NCBI RefSeq assembly: GCF_011742145.1
Contig: NZ_JAAQQU010000104.1
Coordinates: 453,938-517,937 of the forward strand
Source: Flavobacterium sp. J49
Lineage (GTDB): Bacteria > Bacteroidota > Bacteroidia > Flavobacteriales > Flavobacteriaceae
DNA: 64,000 nt
Reading direction: 5' to 3'
The position numbers and the translations under genes are program-made. Positions 34,694 to 43,647 of this stretch are shown piece after piece. The notes beneath the pieces are model-generated. The model saw nothing but the letters and a program-made list of their open reading frames with translations. It did not search any database and was not told the origin of the DNA. Positions within the stretch are counted from its first letter, which is position 1. Each line of letters starts with the position of its first letter.

Positions 34694-35044
34694 CTAAATA
34701 TCTTTTTTAACTAATACATAAAAATCATTGTCCAAAAGCATATACCCTTGGTCATACACAAAATAGTACGTATTTCCGGTTTTGGTGCTTAAAATATTGG
34801 TCAAATAATCAAAGTCAAATCCTTTGCTTAACAGTTTGGCTTTGGTTGTTTTCGATTTGCCTTCGACATTCAACTCCGAAAGTATGCGGTAATTTTTGCG
34901 CAACTTGTTGTTGATGTTCCGCATATAATTAGTGCTGTCTTTGTTTATTTTGTTGTTGTAGGCATTACGACAGCCGTCGCTGCAGAACTTTTTGTCTTCG
35001 CGACCTACAATTTTTTCGCCACATTCTAAACAGTTTTTATGCAT
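34694..35044 (-). CDS. Small protein with N-terminal zinc-ribbon-like Cys motif
   Basis: 116 residues. The N terminus has CLECGEKIVGREDKKFCSDGC (C5, C8, C21, C25 roughly), a CxxC-x12-CxxxC pattern like the DUF2116-type zinc ribbons and MYND-like fingers. The remainder is helical and basic (NNKINKDSTNYMRNINNKLRKNY), followed by a short beta-rich tail GNTYYFVYDQGYMLLDNDFY. It might bind nucleic acid, but the family is not known to me. It lies 22 bases downstream of the GNAT-nitrilase gene on the same strand and could be co-transcribed with it. Confidence 0.75.
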   Translation of the reverse strand: MHKNCLECGEKIVGREDKKFCSDGCRNAYNNKINKDSTNYMRNINNKLRKNYRILSELNVEGKSKTTKAKLLSKGFDFDYLTNILSTKTGNTYYFVYDQGYMLLDNDFYVLVKKDI

Positions 35045-35066
35045 ACAAATCCTTTTTAGTGGAACA

Positions 35067-36593
35067 TTATTTTAGTTTTTTAATCTGATACAAATCGTGT
35101 CTTCGGTCTTTTAATATTCTAACGCTTCCGTGTTCGTGCAGTTTTTTCAGCAAATCCAAATCGACATCCACAATCAAAGTCATTTCGGTGTTGGGTGTTG
35201 CTTCTGCTTTTATTCCATTACTTGGAAATGCAAAATCAGAAGGTGTAAAAACAGCAGTTTGCGCATATTGAATATCCATGTTGTTTACTTTGGGTAAATT
35301 TCCAACGCATCCGGCAATGGCTACATAACATTCGTTTTCAATGGCTCGAGCTTGGGCGCAAAGTTTTACACGGGTATAACCGTTTTGAGTATCAGTTAGA
35401 AATGGAACAAACAAAATCTCCATACCTTGGTCTGACATTAATCGGGATAATTCAGGGAATTCTACATCGTAGCATATCATGATGCCGATTTTTCCACAGT
35501 CGGTATCAAAGGTTTTGATTTCCGATCCGCCTTTCATTCCCCAATATTGCACTTCGTTTGGCGTGATGTGAATTTTGGTATACATTTCAAAGGTTCCATC
35601 TCTTTTACACAAAAATCCAACATTGTACAAAACACCATCTTCCAAATAAGGCATGCTTCCGGTGATGATGTTGATGTTGTAGGAAATGGCAAATTCTTGA
35701 AATCTTTTGCGAATGGGTTCACTGTAATTGGCTATTTCTCTGATGGCATCCGCTTCGGACAAATGATTGAAATCGGCCATCAAAGGAGCAATGAAAAGCT
35801 CCGGGAAAAGCGCAAAATCACTTCCGTAGCCTGAAACAACGTCTATAAAAAATTCTGATTGTTCAAAAAGTGCTTCCAAATTGGTTAACGGACGCATTTG
35901 CCATTGCACCAAACCAATCCGAATGACACTCTTTCGGGTGTTGATTAGCTTGGGACTTTTATCGTAATAGATATTGTTCCATTCAAGCAAAACGGCAAAT
36001 TCCTTCGAGCTTTTATCACCTTCGAGATAATTACGCATAATTTTGAGGACGTGAAAATCATTACTGAGTTGGAAGGAAAGTACCGGGTCATAAATTTCTT
36101 TTGTGCGAACTTTATCGATGTATATTTTTGGCGTGATTTCATCAGCATATTTGGTGTAATTCGGAATTCGGCCGGCAAACATAATGGCTTTTAGGTTTAG
36201 TTGTTCGCACAATTCTTTTCGGGTGTCATACAAACGGCGTCCAAGTCGTAAACCTCTGTATTTTGGGTGAATGAAAACATCAATTCCATACAAAACATCA
36301 CCTAAAGGATCGTGAGTTGAAAAAGTGTAATTCCCTGTGATGTCAGCATAATTGTGAGTTCTGTTGGCGGTGTCTTCATTTACAATTAACGAAAGTGCCG
36401 AACCAACCACTTTACCATCAACCAAAATGACCAATTGTCCTTCGGGGAAAATGGTTAAAAGTTTATTGATATGATGTTCTTTCCAATAGGCGTTGTCCAA
36501 CTCGCTATAGGCTTCCATCATTGATTTTTTTAATTCTTTGTAATCTTCGATGCGTAAATTCCGCAGTTCAACTTTGTTTATTTCAGTTTGCAT
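35067..36593 (-). CDS. GNAT acetyltransferase-nitrilase fusion protein
   Basis: 508 residues with two catalytic domains. N-terminal GNAT domain (about 5-200) with DVFIHPKYRGLRLGRRLYDTRKEL, the acetyl-CoA-binding R/Q-x-x-G-x-G/A loop region. C-terminal carbon-nitrogen hydrolase (about 220-500) with the Glu-Lys-Cys triad seen as FALFPELFIAP, YTKIHITPNE and IGIMICYDVEFPELSR. This fusion is the YhcX-like bifunctional architecture. Family members are thought to act on amides or amino-acid derivatives, but the substrate is not known. ATG at 36593. The spacer upstream (to ssb) is 189 bases and A+T-rich. Confidence 0.9.
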   Translation of the reverse strand: MQTEINKVELRNLRIEDYKELKKSMMEAYSELDNAYWKEHHINKLLTIFPEGQLVILVDGKVVGSALSLIVNEDTANRTHNYADITGNYTFSTHDPLGDVLYGIDVFIHPKYRGLRLGRRLYDTRKELCEQLNLKAIMFAGRIPNYTKYADEITPKIYIDKVRTKEIYDPVLSFQLSNDFHVLKIMRNYLEGDKSSKEFAVLLEWNNIYYDKSPKLINTRKSVIRIGLVQWQMRPLTNLEALFEQSEFFIDVVSGYGSDFALFPELFIAPLMADFNHLSEADAIREIANYSEPIRKRFQEFAISYNINIITGSMPYLEDGVLYNVGFLCKRDGTFEMYTKIHITPNEVQYWGMKGGSEIKTFDTDCGKIGIMICYDVEFPELSRLMSDQGMEILFVPFLTDTQNGYTRVKLCAQARAIENECYVAIAGCVGNLPKVNNMDIQYAQTAVFTPSDFAFPSNGIKAEATPNTEMTLIVDVDLDLLKKLHEHGSVRILKDRRHDLYQIKKLK

Positions 36594-36782
36594 AAATCCC
36601 TAATTTTGATAAAGGTAGGTAAAATAATTTCCGTTTACAAACGCTTACAAACAATTACAACCGAAAGTAAACGGTAAGAAACCGACTAATTTTTTTCAAC
36701 TGTCACAACTTTGCCTCGTTGATTTGAAATAACAGTTAACGAGAAAAATAATTTTAACAATAACATTTAAATTTTAAACGCC

Positions 36783-37115
36783 ATGAATGCAATGAAAAAC
36801 AGAGTACAGTTAATTGGTCACGTAGGACAAGAACCGGAAGTAAAAACCTTAGACGGAGGTAGAAAAGTAGCCAACATTACCATCGCTACCAATGATTATT
36901 ACACCAACGACAAAGGTGAAAAAGTAGAAAACACCGAATGGCACAAAGTTGTCGCTTGGGGCAAAACCGCAGAAATCATCGAAAAGTATGTCACCAAAGG
37001 CAAAGAAATCGCCATCGATGGTAAACTTTCCCACAGAAGTTATGACGACAAAGACGGCACCAAACGTTACGTTACCGAAGTGGTTGTAAATGACCTTTTG
37101 TTGTTAGGTAAATAA
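36783..37115 (+). CDS. ssb: Single-stranded DNA-binding protein
   Basis: 110 residues, OB-fold protein for replication, recombination and repair: NRVQLIGHVGQEPEVKTLDG, VANITIATNDYY, TEWHKVVAWGKTAEIIEKYV, GKEIAIDGKLSHRSYDDKDG. The acidic C-terminal tail (DDIPF type) normally used for protein contacts is absent: the protein ends NDLLLLGK. So this is a short, tail-less SSB, probably a second paralogue instead of the main replication SSB. The ATG at 36783 is first; a second ATG at 36792 (MKNRV) would also work. A -7-like CAACTTTG occurs about 70 bases upstream. Confidence 0.92.
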   Translation: MNAMKNRVQLIGHVGQEPEVKTLDGGRKVANITIATNDYYTNDKGEKVENTEWHKVVAWGKTAEIIEKYVTKGKEIAIDGKLSHRSYDDKDGTKRYVTEVVVNDLLLLGK

Positions 37116-37198
37116 AATGCGTTCCCTTTGAGTTCCTCATTTTGAAATTTCGAAATGGGGAATTTCGATGGGTTGCAGCATCAACAAAATCATTTGAG

Positions 37199-37639
37199 AT
37201 GAACATTAAAGTATTTAATATTCGTTTGGCAAAAGCCTTTTGCCAAGACGATCAGGCCAAGATGAATGAGTTTTTGGATGGCGTAGAAGTCAAATTAACT
37301 TCTACCAATTTCGTAACAACCGGTTCAGCAGATTATTGGTCTGCAGTAGTTTTTTATTCGCCAAAAACGGCGAAGAGTTCAAAACCAGAGAATAAGATTT
37401 CGGAACAGGAATTGTCCCCCGAAGAAAGCAAAATCTTCAACGCTTTAAGATTATGGAGAAACGATTTGGCCCAAAAACTAGATTGGTCTTCCTTCAGAAT
37501 TTGTCACAATTCGCATTTGATAGCAGTGGCTAAATCTAATCCGCAAACACTAGAAGGTTTAGAACAGGTTTCCGGTTTTGGTAAAGCCAGAACAGAAAAG
37601 TACGGAGAGGATATTTTGGCGGTACTTAATGCGCTTTAA
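37199..37639 (+). CDS. HRDC-domain protein
   Basis: 146 residues from the ATG at 37199 (MNIKVFNIRLAKAFCQDDQ); the longer TTG start at 37142 is less likely. An N-terminal alpha/beta region (about 1-75) is followed by an HRDC domain (about 85-146: KIFNALRLWRNDLAQKLDW, SFRICHNSHLIAVAKSNPQT, QVSGFGKARTEKYGEDIL). HRDC domains bind DNA or RNA in RecQ helicases and RNase D; here the domain is alone with no helicase or nuclease. Located 84 bases behind ssb on the same strand, so a shared role in DNA metabolism is plausible but unproven. Confidence 0.82.
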   Translation: MNIKVFNIRLAKAFCQDDQAKMNEFLDGVEVKLTSTNFVTTGSADYWSAVVFYSPKTAKSSKPENKISEQELSPEESKIFNALRLWRNDLAQKLDWSSFRICHNSHLIAVAKSNPQTLEGLEQVSGFGKARTEKYGEDILAVLNAL

Positions 37640-37825
37640 ACTAGGTTTTGGATATAAAGCGGCAAAGTGGGAACTTTGTCGCTTTTGATTTTTGATTTCG
37701 TAATAATTTAACGCAAAAAATATAAAGTTGTCAACACGAAAACGTTTTCATTGAGGATATAAAAACAAAATCAGCTTTTGGGTGGATTATTTAATTATAT
37801 TTAATTGTCTAAACCAATCAAAAGC

Positions 37826-38254
37826 ATGAAGAGATTAAAATTGATATTGATTTTAATTACAGCCATTTGCGCAGTCAGTTTTGGTTTTGCCCAAGTTGGA
37901 ATTAACACTAGCCAGCCATTAAGCACACTCGATATCAACGGTAATTTATCGGTCAAAACGGTTACACTAACCGGAAGTGGTGCGGCCACGCTAATCAATG
38001 ATGGCGTTTATATTTCCATTAATCCTCAAGCGACTGATCAAGAGTTCCAATTGCCCAATCCAATAAATTATCCGGGGAGAGTTTATATCATTAGAAACAT
38101 TAACAATACAATTACAGCCAAGTTAACTACTGCTGCCGGTTTGTTGTTTCCAAAAGGGTCTACTACCGGTTCCGCTCAAATTTACATGTGGGAAGGCAAC
38201 AGAAGAAGTGTGATAGTAATTAGCGATGGTTCAAACTGGACGTACTTCGACTAA
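37826..38254 (+). CDS. Small secreted protein of unknown function (tail-fibre-like fold pattern)
   Basis: 142 residues from ATG 37826. The signal peptide MKRLKLILILITAICAVSFG ends in FAQ. The mature start VGINTSQPLSTLDINGNLSV is the repeat wording often found in flavobacterial secreted proteins with beta-helical or trimeric fibre-like structure, and the rest is beta-rich: VTLTGSGAATLINDGVYISI, FQLPNPINYPGRVYIIRNI, SAQIYMWEGNRRSVIVISDG. No enzyme motif. It is preceded by an A+T-rich spacer and followed by a terminator shared with a convergent small gene. Confidence 0.75.
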   Translation: MKRLKLILILITAICAVSFGFAQVGINTSQPLSTLDINGNLSVKTVTLTGSGAATLINDGVYISINPQATDQEFQLPNPINYPGRVYIIRNINNTITAKLTTAAGLLFPKGSTTGSAQIYMWEGNRRSVIVISDGSNWTYFD

Positions 38255-38255
38255 A

Positions 38256-38288
38256 TAAAAAAGCCTTCTAATCTTGAAGGCTTTTTAG
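38256..38288. terminator. Bidirectional intrinsic terminator
   Basis: AAAAGCCTTC, loop, GAAGGCTTTT, with T-runs outward on both strands. The stop codon of the convergent small gene (38268) lies in this hairpin. Confidence 0.85.
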
Positions 38289-38468
38289 TTTATGGAGCTT
38301 TTTAAATAAATCAAACATTGGACACTTTTTACATCGTTTGTCCTCTGATTTTTTATATTTTTCACAACACTCCGACTTACAGTTTTCAGCAAGCTTGTGC
38401 GTTTTAAGGAGTAGTTTTTTATGCTTTTTTTCCTTGTCTTTGGTCTTATTTTTTTCTTTCTTGCTCAC
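38268..38468 (-). CDS. Small Lys/Cys-rich protein of unknown function
   Basis: 66 residues, start GTG at 38468, no better in-frame start. Lysine-rich N-terminal half and a Cys-containing C-terminal half: AENCKSECCEKYKKSEDKRC, then KKCPMFDLFKKLHKLK. The five or six cysteines could bind a metal. It lies beside the ferritin gene on the same strand (the gene begins 37 bases after the ferritin stop) and ends on a terminator, which argues for a real gene. A role in metal storage or handling next to ferritin is only a guess. Confidence 0.6.
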   Translation of the reverse strand: MSKKEKNKTKDKEKKHKKLLLKTHKLAENCKSECCEKYKKSEDKRCKKCPMFDLFKKLHKLKSLQD

Positions 38469-38505
38469 CTTGCGTCATTTAATAATAAGTACGGACTAAA
38501 CCTGT

Positions 38506-39027
38506 TTATGGTTTTGCATTCAATGACACCGAACTGGTGACCACCAATTGCTGAATATCACGATCAAATAAATATAAACCACCACGGTCTTCACCAATCA
38601 AATTAATTTTGTCCAAAATGGTTTTTGCTTGTGCTTCTTCTTCTATTTGCTCAGCCACATACCATTGCAGGAAATTATGTGTTGCATAATCTTTTTCGCC
38701 CAAAGTAATGTGGACCAATTCATTGATGGAATTGGAAACAAACAACTCGTGTTGGTACAATTCTTCAAACATTTCTTTAAAAGTGCCAAACTTTGTCTTT
38801 GGGGCTTTTAGTTCGGTGATGTTGGCATGTGAACCTCTTTCATTGACATACTTAACCAACTTCAACATGTGTTGGCGTTCTTCATCCGATTGGGCAAACA
38901 TGAATTGCGCAACGCCTTCAAGTCCTTGAACTTCAGCCCAACAAGCCATTGATAGATAAATTTGTGATGATTCCGCTTCAATGCGAATTTGTTTGTTAAG
39001 TGCTTTTTCGATATTTGCTTGTAACAT
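38506..39027 (-). CDS. ftnA: Ferritin (non-haem)
   Basis: Iron-storage nanocage with ferroxidase activity, cytoplasmic. 173 residues. Ferroxidase ligands are visible as E17/E18 region in IRIEAESSQIYLSMACWA, EERQHMLKLVKYV (E49, E50, H53 region), and Q/E in the last helices (AEQIEEEAQAKTILDKINL). The C terminus is VVTSSVSLNAKP. The length and absence of haem-ligand Met pattern favour FtnA over bacterioferritin. ATG at 39027. A small Lys/Cys-rich gene follows closely. No iron-regulator box was recognised upstream. Confidence 0.93.
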   Translation of the reverse strand: MLQANIEKALNKQIRIEAESSQIYLSMACWAEVQGLEGVAQFMFAQSDEERQHMLKLVKYVNERGSHANITELKAPKTKFGTFKEMFEELYQHELFVSNSINELVHITLGEKDYATHNFLQWYVAEQIEEEAQAKTILDKINLIGEDRGGLYLFDRDIQQLVVTSSVSLNAKP

Positions 39028-39056
39028 AGATTTATTTTTTTAGTAAAGTTAAAAAA

Positions 39057-39680
39057 TTATTCGTTTAACAACTCTTGCAGTAAAGTTAAAAATTGGCCAA
39101 CATGATAGCCGTCAACCAATCCGTGATGCACGTGAACCGAAATGCTCATGGTTTTTTTACCATTTTCTTCTACCATTTTTCCATATGAAATTTTGGGACA
39201 ACTATCCGGCCAAGTAAAGCTTCGAGCATGGGAATAAGAGGTAAAATCTACCCAAGGCACGGCAGAAAAATGAATCAAATTAATTTCAAAATCTCGAGTG
39301 ATTAGTCCGGGAGTGATTTGAATTCTGGCAATTTCTTTACGGGTGATTTCTGCAAAGGTGTTCAAGTCTTTGTTGTATTCCATTAAAGAAAATCCAAAGG
39401 TTTTGTCGTCGCGCAAAATCGTTGCCGAAACGTCAATTTGGTCAAAAACATAGACTTTATCCTCGATAATTCGGTAGCGAAAATTCTCCAACGCATTGAC
39501 TGCAATTAGGGTTTTGTGCAAATAGTAAGTAAAAAAAGAAACGCCCAATTCTTTAGCTTTTACATAGGCTTTGGTACAATCCACTCGGGTTGTTATACCA
39601 AAAAAAGGTTCTTCCATTTGCTTGAAAAAAAGAAAATGCTCTTTTCGGCTCCAAGTATCGAGGTTTAATAGTTGTTTCAC
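39057..39680 (-). CDS. Chloramphenicol acetyltransferase-like (CAT fold) acyltransferase
   Basis: 207 residues, near the classical CAT length. Catalytic HHxxxDG motif: HVHHGLVDGYHVGQF at about 188-202. Other family blocks are NLDTWSRKEHFLFFKQMEEP at the N terminus and VPWVDFTSYSHARSF in the middle. CAT-like proteins of this kind acetylate various small acceptors; a resistance role cannot be assumed from the fold. The start is GTG at 39680, one base after the HAD gene's stop, so both genes form an operon. It is not flanked by mobile genes or resistance genes, unlike typical CAT cassettes. Confidence 0.85.
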   Translation of the reverse strand: MKQLLNLDTWSRKEHFLFFKQMEEPFFGITTRVDCTKAYVKAKELGVSFFTYYLHKTLIAVNALENFRYRIIEDKVYVFDQIDVSATILRDDKTFGFSLMEYNKDLNTFAEITRKEIARIQITPGLITRDFEINLIHFSAVPWVDFTSYSHARSFTWPDSCPKISYGKMVEENGKKTMSISVHVHHGLVDGYHVGQFLTLLQELLNE

Positions 39681-39681
39681 T

Positions 39682-40371
39682 TTATTTCAATAAAATAGGC
39701 AAGACTTCAGTGATTTTTTCTAAAGCTTTGAAGTTGGGATGTTCCACTTTGTGGCTGATTTTTTCGTGTTCCCAAGTGGTGTGAAACGGAATGTGAACCG
39801 CATGACCGCCAATGTTCAACACCGGTAAAACATCTGACTTTAAAGAGTTTCCAATCATGAAAAATTCATCTGCTCTGATTTCCAATCGCTTCAGCAAATC
39901 TTCATAATCCTTTTCTTTTTTGTCCGACATGACTTCAATATGGTGAAAATAATGTCCCAAACCCGAATTGTGCAGTTTTCTGCGTTGGTCCAATAAATCG
40001 CCTTTGGTGGCTACCACCAACTTGTATTTTCCGTTCAAAGCTGCCAAAGTTTCTTCTACGCCTTCCAATAATTCGATGGGTTTTTGGAGTAATTCTTTAC
40101 CGTATTCGGTAATCTTTTCTATGGTTTCGATGGAAATGGTGTTGTTGGAAATTTTCATCGCCGCTTCAATCATCGAAAGAATATAACCTTTGATGCCGTA
40201 ACCATAAAGTTCTAAATTGGCAATTTCGGTTTTAAACAATTCCTGCGACAAACCCTGATGCGACAAATAATCGCTCATCAAAGCACAAAACTTCTCTTCC
40301 GTTTCTTGAAAATAGGGTTCGTTGACAAACAAAGTGTCGTCGGCGTCGAAAGCGATTACTTTTAGGTTCAT
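39682..40371 (-). CDS. HAD-superfamily hydrolase
   Basis: 229 residues, cytoplasmic phosphatase-like protein. Motif I is AFDADDTLFVNEPYFQETEE (about 6-25, with the DxDxT nucleophile region), motif II lies in YKLVVATKGDLLDQRRKL, and motif III/IV is in MIGNSLKSDVLPVLNIGG. The N-terminal helical cap region suggests a YjjG/ phosphoglycolate-phosphatase-like subgroup. Substrate unknown. ATG at 40371. Upstream of, and coupled to, the CAT-like acyltransferase gene. Confidence 0.85.
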   Translation of the reverse strand: MNLKVIAFDADDTLFVNEPYFQETEEKFCALMSDYLSHQGLSQELFKTEIANLELYGYGIKGYILSMIEAAMKISNNTISIETIEKITEYGKELLQKPIELLEGVEETLAALNGKYKLVVATKGDLLDQRRKLHNSGLGHYFHHIEVMSDKKEKDYEDLLKRLEIRADEFFMIGNSLKSDVLPVLNIGGHAVHIPFHTTWEHEKISHKVEHPNFKALEKITEVLPILLK

Positions 40372-40434
40372 ATATTTTTTTTACTGCAAATTCACAAACT
40401 AAAATGAAATTTGCGAATTCGCGGTTCTATTTTT

Positions 40435-42492
40435 TTAACTAATCAAAGCACCATTATTTACGCCATCCGCATCCGGGTTGACGAAAACCAGTTGGCCTTC
40501 TTTGTCATTGGTCATCAAAATCATGCCCTGACTTTCTACACCGCGCAATGCTCTTGGAGCCAAATTCACTAAAACCGTCACGCGTTTGCCAACCACTTCT
40601 TCCGGTGAAAAATGTTCTGCAATACCCGAAACTATGGTGCGAACATCAATTCCGGTATCGACTTTTAATACTAGTAGTTTATTTGCCTTTGGCATTTTTT
40701 CTGCTTCCAAAATGGTTCCGACACGCAAATCTAATTTGGCAAAATCTTCAAAGGTTGACGTTGGTTTTTGTGGTTCGGTTACTTGATTTTCCATAACATT
40801 GGCTTTTTTTGTGGCTTCGAGTTTGTCGATTTGTTTTTGGATTTCGGCATCTTCAATTTGAGCAAATAATATTTCGGCATCGCCAATTTGGTGTCCTGCC
40901 GGAATTAATTCAGATGTTTCCGTAACGGAATTCCAGCTCAAGCTTTCCAATTTTAAAATCTTCGATAATTTATTAGACGTAAACGGTAAAAAGGGTTCGG
41001 CTAAAACTTGTAAAGCTACCGCAATCTGCAGCGCTACATACATTTGCGTTTGGACGCGTTCCGGATTGGTTTTCACCATTTTCCAAGGTTCTTCGTCGGC
41101 TAAATATTTATTTCCTAAACGCGCAACATTCATCAATTCGACTTGCGCTTCTCTGAAACGATAACGCTCAATGGAACTTGAAATCACCGCCGGATAGGCT
41201 TTTAATTCGGCTAACGTTTGTTCGTCTACATCACTAAATTCATTTGGCGACGGCACAATACCGTTGTAATATTTATTGGTTAAAACCACTACACGATTGA
41301 TGAAGTTGCCAAAAATAGCAGCCAGTTCGTTGTTATTTCTCGCCTGAAAATCTTTCCAGGTAAAGTCGTTGTCTTTGGTTTCGGGCGCATTTGCGGTTAA
41401 GGCATAACGCAACACATCTTGTTTTTCAGGGAAATCGATTAGGTATTCGTGTAACCAAACGGCCCAGTTTTTTGAAGTCGATAGTTTATTGCCTTCCAAA
41501 TTCAGGAATTCATTCGCCGGAACATTGTCAGGAAGAATAAAACTGCCTTCCGCTTTCAACATCGCCGGGAAAATGATACAGTGGAAAACGATATTGTCTT
41601 TCCCGATGAAGTGAACGAGTTTGGTATCATCTTTTTTCCAATAATCTTCCCAGTTTTTGCCTTCGCGAGCGGCCCATTCTTTGGTAGCAGAAATATAACC
41701 TATCGGTGCGTCAAACCACACGTATAATTTTTTGCCTTCTGCGCCTTCTACCGGAACATCAATTCCCCAATCTAAATCACGCGTTACGGCACGAGGTTTC
41801 AAACCGTCGTCCAACCATGATTTTACTTGACCGAGAACGTTGGTTTTCCAGTCGTTTTTGTGTCCGACTAAAATCCATTCTTTTAAGAAATCATCATAAC
41901 GATCCAAAGGCAAAAACCAGTGTTTCGTAGATTTCAAAATCGGAGTTTCACCGGTTATTGTTGATTTAGGATTGATTAAATCTGTTGCGTTCAATGTTGA
42001 ACCACAACGTTCGCATTGGTCACCATAAGCTTCCGGGTTTTCACATTTCGGGCAAGTTCCGGTTACGAAACGGTCGGCCAAAAATTGGTCTGCTTTGGCA
42101 TCGTATAATTGTTCGGTTACTTCTTCGATGAAGTCGCCGTTGTCGTATAATTTTCTGAAAAATTCAGAAGCGGTATCGTGATGAATCTTGGAAGACGTTC
42201 TCGAATAATTGTCAAACGAAATTCCGAAATCGATAAATGATTTTCTGATGATGCCGTCATATTTGTCGATGACTTGCTGTGGCGTGATGCCTTCTTTTTT
42301 GGCTTTCATTGAAATGGCGACACCGTGCTCGTCGCTGCCGCAAATAAAAGCCACATCTTTTCCTTGTAATCTCAAATAGCGCGCATAAATGTCTGAAGGC
42401 ACATAAACTCCGGCCAAATGCCCGATGTGAATAGGACCATTCGTATAGGGCAAAGCCGCAGTAATGGTATATCTTTTTGGATTTTCTAACAT
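40435..42492 (-). CDS. metG: Methionyl-tRNA synthetase
   Basis: Charges tRNA(Met), cytoplasmic. I use the ATG at 42492 ([11 protein letters not shown]), giving 685 residues; the in-frame start 7 codons upstream is less likely. HIGH motif: [15 protein letters not shown]. The zinc finger is [18 protein letters not shown]. The KMSKS counterpart is [14 protein letters not shown]-terminal tRNA-binding (EMAP/Trbp111-like) domain is at about 580-685: [20 protein letters not shown]. This large form with the C-terminal dimerisation domain is standard for Bacteroidota. Single gene, no obvious T-box or other leader. Confidence 0.96.
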   Translation of the reverse strand: MLENPKRYTITAALPYTNGPIHIGHLAGVYVPSDIYARYLRLQGKDVAFICGSDEHGVAISMKAKKEGITPQQVIDKYDGIIRKSFIDFGISFDNYSRTSSKIHHDTASEFFRKLYDNGDFIEEVTEQLYDAKADQFLADRFVTGTCPKCENPEAYGDQCERCGSTLNATDLINPKSTITGETPILKSTKHWFLPLDRYDDFLKEWILVGHKNDWKTNVLGQVKSWLDDGLKPRAVTRDLDWGIDVPVEGAEGKKLYVWFDAPIGYISATKEWAAREGKNWEDYWKKDDTKLVHFIGKDNIVFHCIIFPAMLKAEGSFILPDNVPANEFLNLEGNKLSTSKNWAVWLHEYLIDFPEKQDVLRYALTANAPETKDNDFTWKDFQARNNNELAAIFGNFINRVVVLTNKYYNGIVPSPNEFSDVDEQTLAELKAYPAVISSSIERYRFREAQVELMNVARLGNKYLADEEPWKMVKTNPERVQTQMYVALQIAVALQVLAEPFLPFTSNKLSKILKLESLSWNSVTETSELIPAGHQIGDAEILFAQIEDAEIQKQIDKLEATKKANVMENQVTEPQKPTSTFEDFAKLDLRVGTILEAEKMPKANKLLVLKVDTGIDVRTIVSGIAEHFSPEEVVGKRVTVLVNLAPRALRGVESQGMILMTNDKEGQLVFVNPDADGVNNGALIS

Positions 42493-42560
42493 AATCATTG
42501 AAATAGAGAGCAAAAATAACTTTTTAGCTACGAAATCCCGAATTAATTTTGGGATTTGTT

Positions 42561-42568
42561 TACTTTTG
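42561..42568 (+). promoter_or_regulatory. Possible -7 element (TACTTTTG) upstream of the S66 peptidase gene
   Basis: TACTTTTG satisfies TANNTTTG, 30 bases before the ATG. No TTG lies at the expected -33 distance. Confidence 0.3.
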
Positions 42569-42598
42569 GTAAAGCCAATTTACAATCATTTTTGATTC

Positions 42599-43555
42599 AT
42601 GCGAATCCTTTTAATTTTAGTTTCACTAATTACCATTTCCTCTTATTCCCAAAAAAAGATGATTACACCTCCGTATCTCCAAAAAGGCGACACCATTGCC
42701 ATCGTTTCTACCGCACGAAAAAACATAGACGACAACTTGAAACCAACCATTGACATGCTTGAAGGTTGGGGTTTGAAAGTCAAAATAGGCAACACTATTG
42801 GGTTAGATTATTACCAATTGGCCGGAACCACCGAACAGCGCACCGCCGATTTTCAGGAACAAATGGACAATCCTAACATCAAAGCGATTTGGTGTGTTCG
42901 GGGCGGATACGGAACGGTAAAAATTATTGATAATTTGGATTTTACGAAGTTCAAAGAAAACCCGAAATGGATTATTGGTTTTAGTGATGTAACGGTTTTG
43001 CACAGTCATTTGAACCGAATGGGTATTGAATCTTTACACGCTATTATGCCTGTGAGCGTAGCCAGAGCAACGGATGAGGCGAAAAATTCACTTTGTACCG
43101 CTTTGTTTGGTGAAAAATTACAATATACTTTAGACTGCGATGCCTTAAATCATTTGGGCAAAGCCAAAGGCGAATTGGTTGGCGGAAATCTTTCGATTTT
43201 ATACAGCCTATTAGGTTCAGAATCGGCGATTGATTGTAATGACAAAATACTTTTTATTGAAGACTTAGACGAATATTTATACCATATCGACCGAATGATG
43301 ATGAATTTGAAACGCAACGGTTGTTTGGGTAGTTTGAAAGGCATTATTGTGGGCGGCATGACTGAAATGAAAGACAACGAAATTCCGTGGGGCAGAAATG
43401 CTTTGGAAATTATTGAAGATACCGTAAAAGGATTAAATATTCCTATTATTTATAATTTTCCGGCCGGTCACATCAGAGACAATCGCGCGTTGATTTTCGG
43501 GCGACAAATTACTATGGAAGTCACTGCTGAAAAAAGCAAAGTAGTTTTTGAATGA
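42599..43555 (+). CDS. LD-carboxypeptidase, S66 family, exported
   Basis: Trims the last D-Ala from tetrapeptide stems of peptidoglycan (L,D-carboxypeptidase) or cleaves muropeptides. 318 residues. A signal-like N terminus MRILLILVSLITISSYSQ puts it in the periplasm, unlike cytoplasmic LdcA. Family motifs are YLQKGDTIAIVSTARKNIDD, CVRGGYGTVKIIDNLDF, the nucleophile region IIGFSDVTVLHSHLNRM, and a late Glu/His pair in FIEDLDEYLYHIDRMM and FPAGHIRDNRALIFG. ATG at 42599. Followed by a hairpin repeat and then yraN. Confidence 0.9.
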   Translation: MRILLILVSLITISSYSQKKMITPPYLQKGDTIAIVSTARKNIDDNLKPTIDMLEGWGLKVKIGNTIGLDYYQLAGTTEQRTADFQEQMDNPNIKAIWCVRGGYGTVKIIDNLDFTKFKENPKWIIGFSDVTVLHSHLNRMGIESLHAIMPVSVARATDEAKNSLCTALFGEKLQYTLDCDALNHLGKAKGELVGGNLSILYSLLGSESAIDCNDKILFIEDLDEYLYHIDRMMMNLKRNGCLGSLKGIIVGGMTEMKDNEIPWGRNALEIIEDTVKGLNIPIIYNFPAGHIRDNRALIFGRQITMEVTAEKSKVVFE

Positions 43556-43566
43556 TTAACAAACTT

Positions 43567-43634
43567 GTCATTCCGTGGCACGAGGAATCTCATCAGTTTG
43601 TTAGATAATGAGATTCCTCCTTCGTCGGAATGAC
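43567..43634. repeat. Long imperfect palindrome repeat (family C)
   Basis: GTCATTCCG ... ACGAGGAATCTCATCA and the inverse TAATGAGATTCCTC ... TCGGAATGAC fold into a long stem with a short loop. Such GTCATTCC/GGAATGAC hairpins recur in many flavobacterial genomes as REP/MITE-like units; only one copy was seen in this window. It may also terminate the S66 transcript. Confidence 0.6.
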
Positions 43635-43647
43635 AAAAAAGAAATAA

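Noticed and set aside
39057..39680. CAT-like gene as an acquired antibiotic-resistance cassette
   Set aside because: No integrase, transposase or resistance neighbours and ordinary base composition.
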